This document shows positions 59,676 through 64,000 of a stretch of 64,000 nt of DNA, piece after piece; position 1 is the first letter of the stretch, and each line of letters opens with the position of its first letter. The notes under the pieces are model-generated. The model saw nothing but the letters and a program-made list of their open reading frames with translations, was not told the DNA's origin and searched no databases. The stretch is from Sclerotinia nivalis (lineage: Eukaryota; Ascomycota; Leotiomycetes; Helotiales; Sclerotiniaceae), in the NCBI GenBank assembly GCA_029531795.1, contig JAPEIS010000002.1, forward strand, positions 2,976,001 through 3,040,000. The letters are read 5' to 3'. The position numbers and the translations under genes were made by a program.

Positions 59676-61776
59676 TTTGGTGAGGAATGAACAATGTTCG
59701 AAGTGTATGGAAGTAGTCGAAAGTGTAGTCTATGATCGAAAGCAGGATGCGGATGATGGGATTTGTTGAAATTGTAGTTGCACCAATATCATACAGTGAG
59801 TACTCCGACGCGTCTTTAAAGTGGTGATGCTCAACTATACCTAGGTAAGTATTCAATTTCAATGATAAAATACACCTGATGATCGGATAGAATATGAGTG
59901 AATTGGTTTTTATACTTACACAGAAAATGTACTTTCCGCAACCGAGTATCTTATAAAAACAATGGGCGAGTATCGATAAATAATGTAGGTAGGTATGTGG
60001 CAAAGTTAACACAAAGCTGGATGTGATGTTGGTTATCATGTTGGTTGTATGTTGGATGCAAATGCTGGATACAGAACATAAGATGATGACTGTGTAATAT
60101 CTACAGTTGGTTAAGACTTGTGCCTGCTAATATGAGCAGTACCCTGTACTTAAAAGCTTCCAGATGTAAGGACGGTATAGTATGGAGTATATTTATCTCT
60201 CCCTTATAATTCATCAAATTTATTATACTAGAAGTCCATCCCAATCTCAACTCCAACCTCATTTACTCAAAATTTACCGAGTAATATTACAACTTCACAA
60301 CCACTACCTCATTATTACAGCAAGCTATCCATACTAGCCCATAGCATCAAGAAAATGTTGCACGTCTCTAGTACGCGGCACTTTCGGTGCCGAAGCTAGC
60401 AGTACCGAAGCCAGAAGTGCAACAAAATGATAAGTCGAAGCTAGCAACACAAATGACGAACCGAAGCTACCTAGCAAACCGAAGCCAGGAGTGCCAAGAC
60501 GTTCAGCTACCTAGGATGCAACAAAACGATAAACAGAGCTAATAGTAGCGAGGTAGAGGTAGCTCATTTCATATATCGAACTAATTTTCTATCTTCGATT
60601 ATATGCAAAGGTATATTGAGAGATCTAATGAGGAATGATGAATTTTCCGATTTTTAGGAAATAGCCATGCCATTAAGTACAAAGCTCGCTTAAGAGCAAC
60701 AGACCACCATTATATATTCAATCATGCAACAATACTTTGACTTCATCACTCACTTCTTGACTTTCTCATTACCATATCTAGCTTGAAGTGTGAACTTTTA
60801 CAAATTTCAAGGTGTACAATATGTACCAATCTACCAAAATACCTCTTCACACTGCTCACTATCCCAACCCCATCTCCATCTCCACGTCTCGCTGCTCAGG
60901 TAAATCCATTTCTTCAACATATTGCCCGTTAATATCTCCCGTTTGATAGTTTTCCCCGGCTATCATATGATATTATATATTCAAGAAATCGAAAGGAAAG
61001 AGGAGATCTGATCTTCCTTTCCTTTGTTGAACTAATACAACAAATCGGAGCCCAAGGACTAGACACCAGCCACTAGAAAATGCAGAGTTGCTGATATCAA
61101 TCGGGAACTTTTTTTGCAACAGACTCTTTCACAACAGTATTAGCTGCATCTAGAAAGCGACTAGAAAGTCGAAGATGTCTATTATCTAATGTTTTGTTAT
61201 GAGTTAGATATATATATGTGTATATCTCAAATCCAATAACCCCATCCTAATATCCGCATCTGGTGATCCAACATGAGCGATTAATCTCACATTTCCAGAC
61301 GTGATGTGCTAAACATGCAAAAACCAAACATTTTAAACCTAAATGAAACATTGAATTCGTGTTTCTGGTATATCAACGATTGAAAAACGATTTAGGATAG
61401 GAGAAATATTGAATACAGTGAGGACAGGCTAAAGAAAAAAATAAATAGAAGAGGGCATAATGTTCATGGAAACAGGGCATATTTGTGCCAACTTCGGCTA
61501 GGGAATCTTCACACAACAATCCTCACCCAAATTCGATGCCTGCTTTCATAAGTTTATGAATCTGCGAATGGCACTTATAGGCACCAAGAGATGAAACTAA
61601 TGCTCCTCACTAGTATGGATAAAAATGTCATGAAGACAAAGACATTCATAGTAGTCTACAACATCTTCTCTTCTCCCTCCCTCACAATGTTCCACATCTT
61701 CTCGAACAATTGAATATGCCCCCAAAACGCCATTCTCAAATTATCCCATTGATACTTTTCCCCTCATATTAACACA
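59676..61776. other. Intergenic region with CCGAAGC-type degenerate repeats
   Basis: 2.1-kb spacer upstream of the P450 relic. Notable content is a repeat and hairpin patch at 60376-60540. An open frame near 59656-60039 on the minus strand has no ATG-led homology and is not accepted. No gene recognised. Confidence 0.5.
60376..60545. repeat. Hairpin plus dispersed CCGAAGCYAG repeats
   Basis: A hairpin CGGCAC-TTTCG-GTGCCG (60376-60392) is followed by five copies of (C/T)CGAAGC(T/C)A within about 110 bp. CAGNAGTGC occurs in some copies, and a direct repeat GCAACAAAA(T/C)GATAA occurs near 60418 and 60529. Confidence 0.65.
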
Positions 61777-63040
61777 CTATTTCTTTCCACCCGCTCTCCT
61801 CGCCTTTCCTGGTCTAGACTTTGCGCCACCTTTGGCACCACCTCCCTTCATCTTCTTGACCGAGAATCCGCTTAAATCTCCACTACTGACCGCATCACCA
61901 CTCTTCTTAAACCTCTTCTTACCGCCGTGTCCGAACTTCTCGTCTTTCTTTTGTCTCTTGTTTGGTCCGCCCTTGCGATCATTTCGGCCTCCGGTGGATT
62001 TGGTTTCTTCTTCGAGAGCTACATCGAAGAGATCTGCTTCGTTTGTATTTTCATTGTCGGCGCCTTGACGTTCTGTTGTTTGTTAGTAAAATGTCTATTA
62101 GACTACTTTAAAAATGAGGTGTAGCATACTTCTCTTCAAAGTCTTAATCTTATCCAAAGTTTGTTTCCTTTCTTTATCTCTCTCTTGTAATTTGGCGACT
62201 TGAACTTGCTTTCCGAACTTCTTCAAATCTCTCTGTTTCCTGGCGTCTGCAGATGCCTTCTTTCCAGCAGCTTCATCGATTAACTTCCTCTTGATCTTCT
62301 CCATATGTTCGTCGGCCTTGACCATCTCTGCGAAATAATCGGTAGGTCTAGTAAATAGTACACCTTCCGCCTTCAAGAGTAATCGCGCAGACTTAACGGC
62401 CTCGAGCGATTGTGAATAAAATGCCAATTCGCGTTTCAGGTCATCAGAGACATCTTCAATTTCCGTGGGTTTATCAGAGGTAATAGATTGATGCTCAGAG
62501 AATGGGAGAGTGGCGATGGGAAGAGAGATACGTTTGAGGGCTGCGGTAAGAGCGATTGTGTTGTTGATGGTGAGACGTTGATGAGGGATCATATCTTCTC
62601 TTTCTTCGTCATCAAGATCTTCGAGGTCGGACATAGGAATGTCTTCATCATCTTCATCGTCATCCTCTCCACCGTCCTCATCTCCGCCAACCGAAGAATC
62701 ACTGTCACTTTCGTCGATTGCTGCGAAGTCAATCTGCTTGCTGATTAGTACTGGTAAACACTAGATGCGAAAGCGCAAATACCTCAGTAGGACCATTTCC
62801 TTCTTCCTCTTCATCCTCACTATCACCTTCTTCAGCATCCTCCTCCTCCTCTTCATCCCCACTCTCTGCCTCAACATCTTCAGATTCCTGCTCGACTTTT
62901 CCCTTCTTCGAGCTCTTCTCCTCTCCCTTCACGTCCTTTTCCTTCCTCGCAAGCTTAGCCTGTTTCTTCTGATGTAATTTCGAAAAATCGACTTTCTTAT
63001 CGGCCGCAAGCGCCATCTTCAATTTACTTTTGGTAACCAT
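61777..63040 (-). CDS. EBP2: rRNA-processing protein EBP2
   Basis: Three exons (63040-62783, about 62736-62130, 62072-61777) give about 386 residues. The first exon has a basic start and long Glu/Asp runs. The conserved Ebp2 core follows: HQRLTINNTIALTAALKRI, ELAFYSQSLEAVKSARLLLK, GVLFTRPTDYFAEMVKADEHM and KRKLIDEAAGKKASADARKQ. It continues with LKKFGKQVQVAKLQERDKER and a Gly/Lys-rich tail (GGRNDRKGGPNKRQKKDEKF, GFSVKKMKGGGAKGG). EBP2 acts in the nucleolus in 27S pre-rRNA processing and 60S subunit assembly. The acceptor of intron 1 is ambiguous by one codon (CAG before ATTGAC). Length and motif order match the family. Upstream it shares ACCGCCTTGGC with the Lys-rich gene at 11.4-12.7 kb. Confidence 0.94.
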
Positions 63041-63496
63041 TTTGACTGTGTTGTGCACTCTCAATTGGGAATCAAGCAGTGTTGGTTTTTGAGCTTCTGA
63101 AATTCAAGAATTATTTTTTGATGCGGGAATCTTTTTTTCGAGCTCGGACCATTATGATTGGCGCTAATGTCTCACCGCCTTGGCATATAATTATGTAGAA
63201 TTATGCAAGCGAGAGCAACATCATGGTAGGGTTGTGGACGTCAGCTTCCTTTACGAACCTCATTATTAGATGGATAGACTTCGTCTCTGAATAGCTTCAC
63301 GTTCTGGGCTGTATGTATGTAATCATATAATAAGATTTTTTCAGCAAAACAAACATCGAGCGCTGTCTCATCACAGATACAAATCCCACCCAAAGATTCT
63401 AACCCTACATCTCAACCACCAATATGTCGTAGCCTTTCCCTTTTCTCGCCATTAGATTGGTGATATCCTTTTCTCTTTGGTGTTCTCGTCAAAGTC
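63041..63496. promoter_or_regulatory. Divergent intergenic region with ACCGCCTTGGC motif
   Basis: Spacer between EBP2 (-) and the gene starting at 63497 (+). ACCGCCTTGGC at 63174-63184 and AGAATTAT at 63197-63204 repeat the pair seen at 12802-12844; a T-run near 63131-63138 lies between motif and EBP2. No gene inside. Confidence 0.4.
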
Positions 63497-64000
63497 ATGT
63501 TGAGTGAACATGGCCTCTTCATCCCATCGTCCGAACTATGTTACAACGAGCTTGCATCCTCTTCAGCTCTTGGCCGGCATGCAAGAACAATATCCCAGAG
63601 TCTTCATAGTGCGATACATTTTGTTTTGGGCGTAAGCGAAGGGGAGGATCTCTTCTTCCGGGAATCATCAGTGGACGCATCCTTCGCATCGATGAGAGGC
63701 GACATCAACACCTCGTATCTAGGTATGTATACATCCTCCGGTCCTTGGTTTTCAGCAAATGAGGAGCCAATCCCACATCTACTAAACTCGATGGTAAGCT
63801 AGCCTTTCTGTCTATATATTGGGCCAGCCTATGGCCACCAGCGAGTGTACCCACTCCGTTGAATTAGGGCAGCAGTGCACAGGATGACTGCGTAGTTTGT
63901 GTGATCAGGTCAATCATGGTTGGGGATGTTGAGTCCTTCAGGTTGTATAAATCACCTCATTTCTTCGAATTTTAGCAGGAGTCCTCGGAAGAAGAAAGCG
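63497..64000 (+). CDS. 5' part of an unidentified gene, truncated by the window end
   Basis: An ATG at 63497 opens 99 codons (MLSEHGLFIPSS..., ending HLLNSM) up to a GTAAGC donor at 63794. A TTTAGCAG acceptor ending at 63978 would continue in frame with an acidic ESSEEES. The putative 185-nt intron is long for this genome. No domain is recognised, and no hydrophobic signal is seen. The rest lies beyond the window, so this remains a weak prediction. Confidence 0.35.

Noticed and set aside
59656..60039. Minus-strand 127-codon frame overlapping the P450 start
   Set aside because: Hydrophobic and codon-poor, in a different frame from the P450 anchor; treated as a shadow.

Overview
The window is nuclear DNA of a filamentous ascomycete. 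The genes are split by short introns (about 50-100 nt) with GTAAGT-like donors, CTAAC-like branch sites and YAG acceptors. The recognisable proteins are typical of Pezizomycotina: a SamB/Mub1 MYND protein, Mkt1, a fungal rhomboid with a C-terminal extension, a GH95 fucosidase and a fungal P450. The AT-rich intergenic DNA and the plant-wall enzymes would suit a plant-associated Leotiomycete (Sclerotiniaceae-like). That placement is an inference from gene style, not proven by the sequence.

Layout: 1-3.4 kb, no gene seen. 3.4-4.3 kb, secreted GH16 glucanase (+). 6.95-8.1 kb, SRPK-like kinase (-). 8.1-11.4 kb, spacer with a 9-bp minisatellite. 11.4-12.7 kb, Lys/acidic nucleolar-type protein (-). 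13.5-15.2 kb, rhomboid protease (-) with a separate last exon. 16.4-18.1 kb, decayed coding-like segments around a small serine-palmitoyltransferase-subunit-like gene (-). 18.5-22.1 kb, DNA polymerase delta catalytic subunit (+) with an MCB box upstream. 24.7-26.3 kb, Ser/Thr-rich single-pass membrane protein (-). 27.5-28.3 kb, small membrane protein (-). 28.7 kb, intron-containing tRNA-Ser(CGA) (+). 28.8-33.3 kb, spacer. 33.3-36.0 kb, MKT1 (-), divergent from an eight-exon 2OG-Fe(II) oxygenase (36.8-38.3 kb, +). 38.6-40.0 kb, PUS4-type pseudouridine synthase (-), divergent from a novel AT-hook-like protein (40.5-42.2 kb, +). 43.3-45.8 kb, GH95 alpha-L-fucosidase (+). 46.3-48.7 kb, a zinc-cluster/P-loop NTPase/PD-(D/E)XK-like fusion resembling Crinkler-type NTPase-nuclease proteins (-). 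48.7-53.8 kb, long repeat-bearing spacer. 53.8-55.7 kb, SamB/Mub1 (+). 55.7-57.8 kb, spacer dense in minisatellites. 57.8-59.7 kb, disrupted cytochrome P450 (-). 61.8-63.0 kb, EBP2 ribosome-biogenesis protein (-). 63.5 kb to the end, 5' end of an unidentified gene (+).

Most genes are housekeeping: replication (POL3), tRNA and ribosome maturation (PUS4, EBP2, the Lys-rich protein, tRNA-Ser), sphingolipid synthesis (ssSPT), and post-transcriptional or proteolytic control (MKT1, SamB). The accessory layer is GH16, GH95, the P450, the oxygenase and the NTPase-nuclease protein. The observations most worth a second look are the NTPase-nuclease fusion, a recurrent reversal from C-rich to G-rich third positions inside genes, an 11-bp motif shared upstream of two nucleolar-type genes, and P450 and unknown-gene relics with specific lesions.
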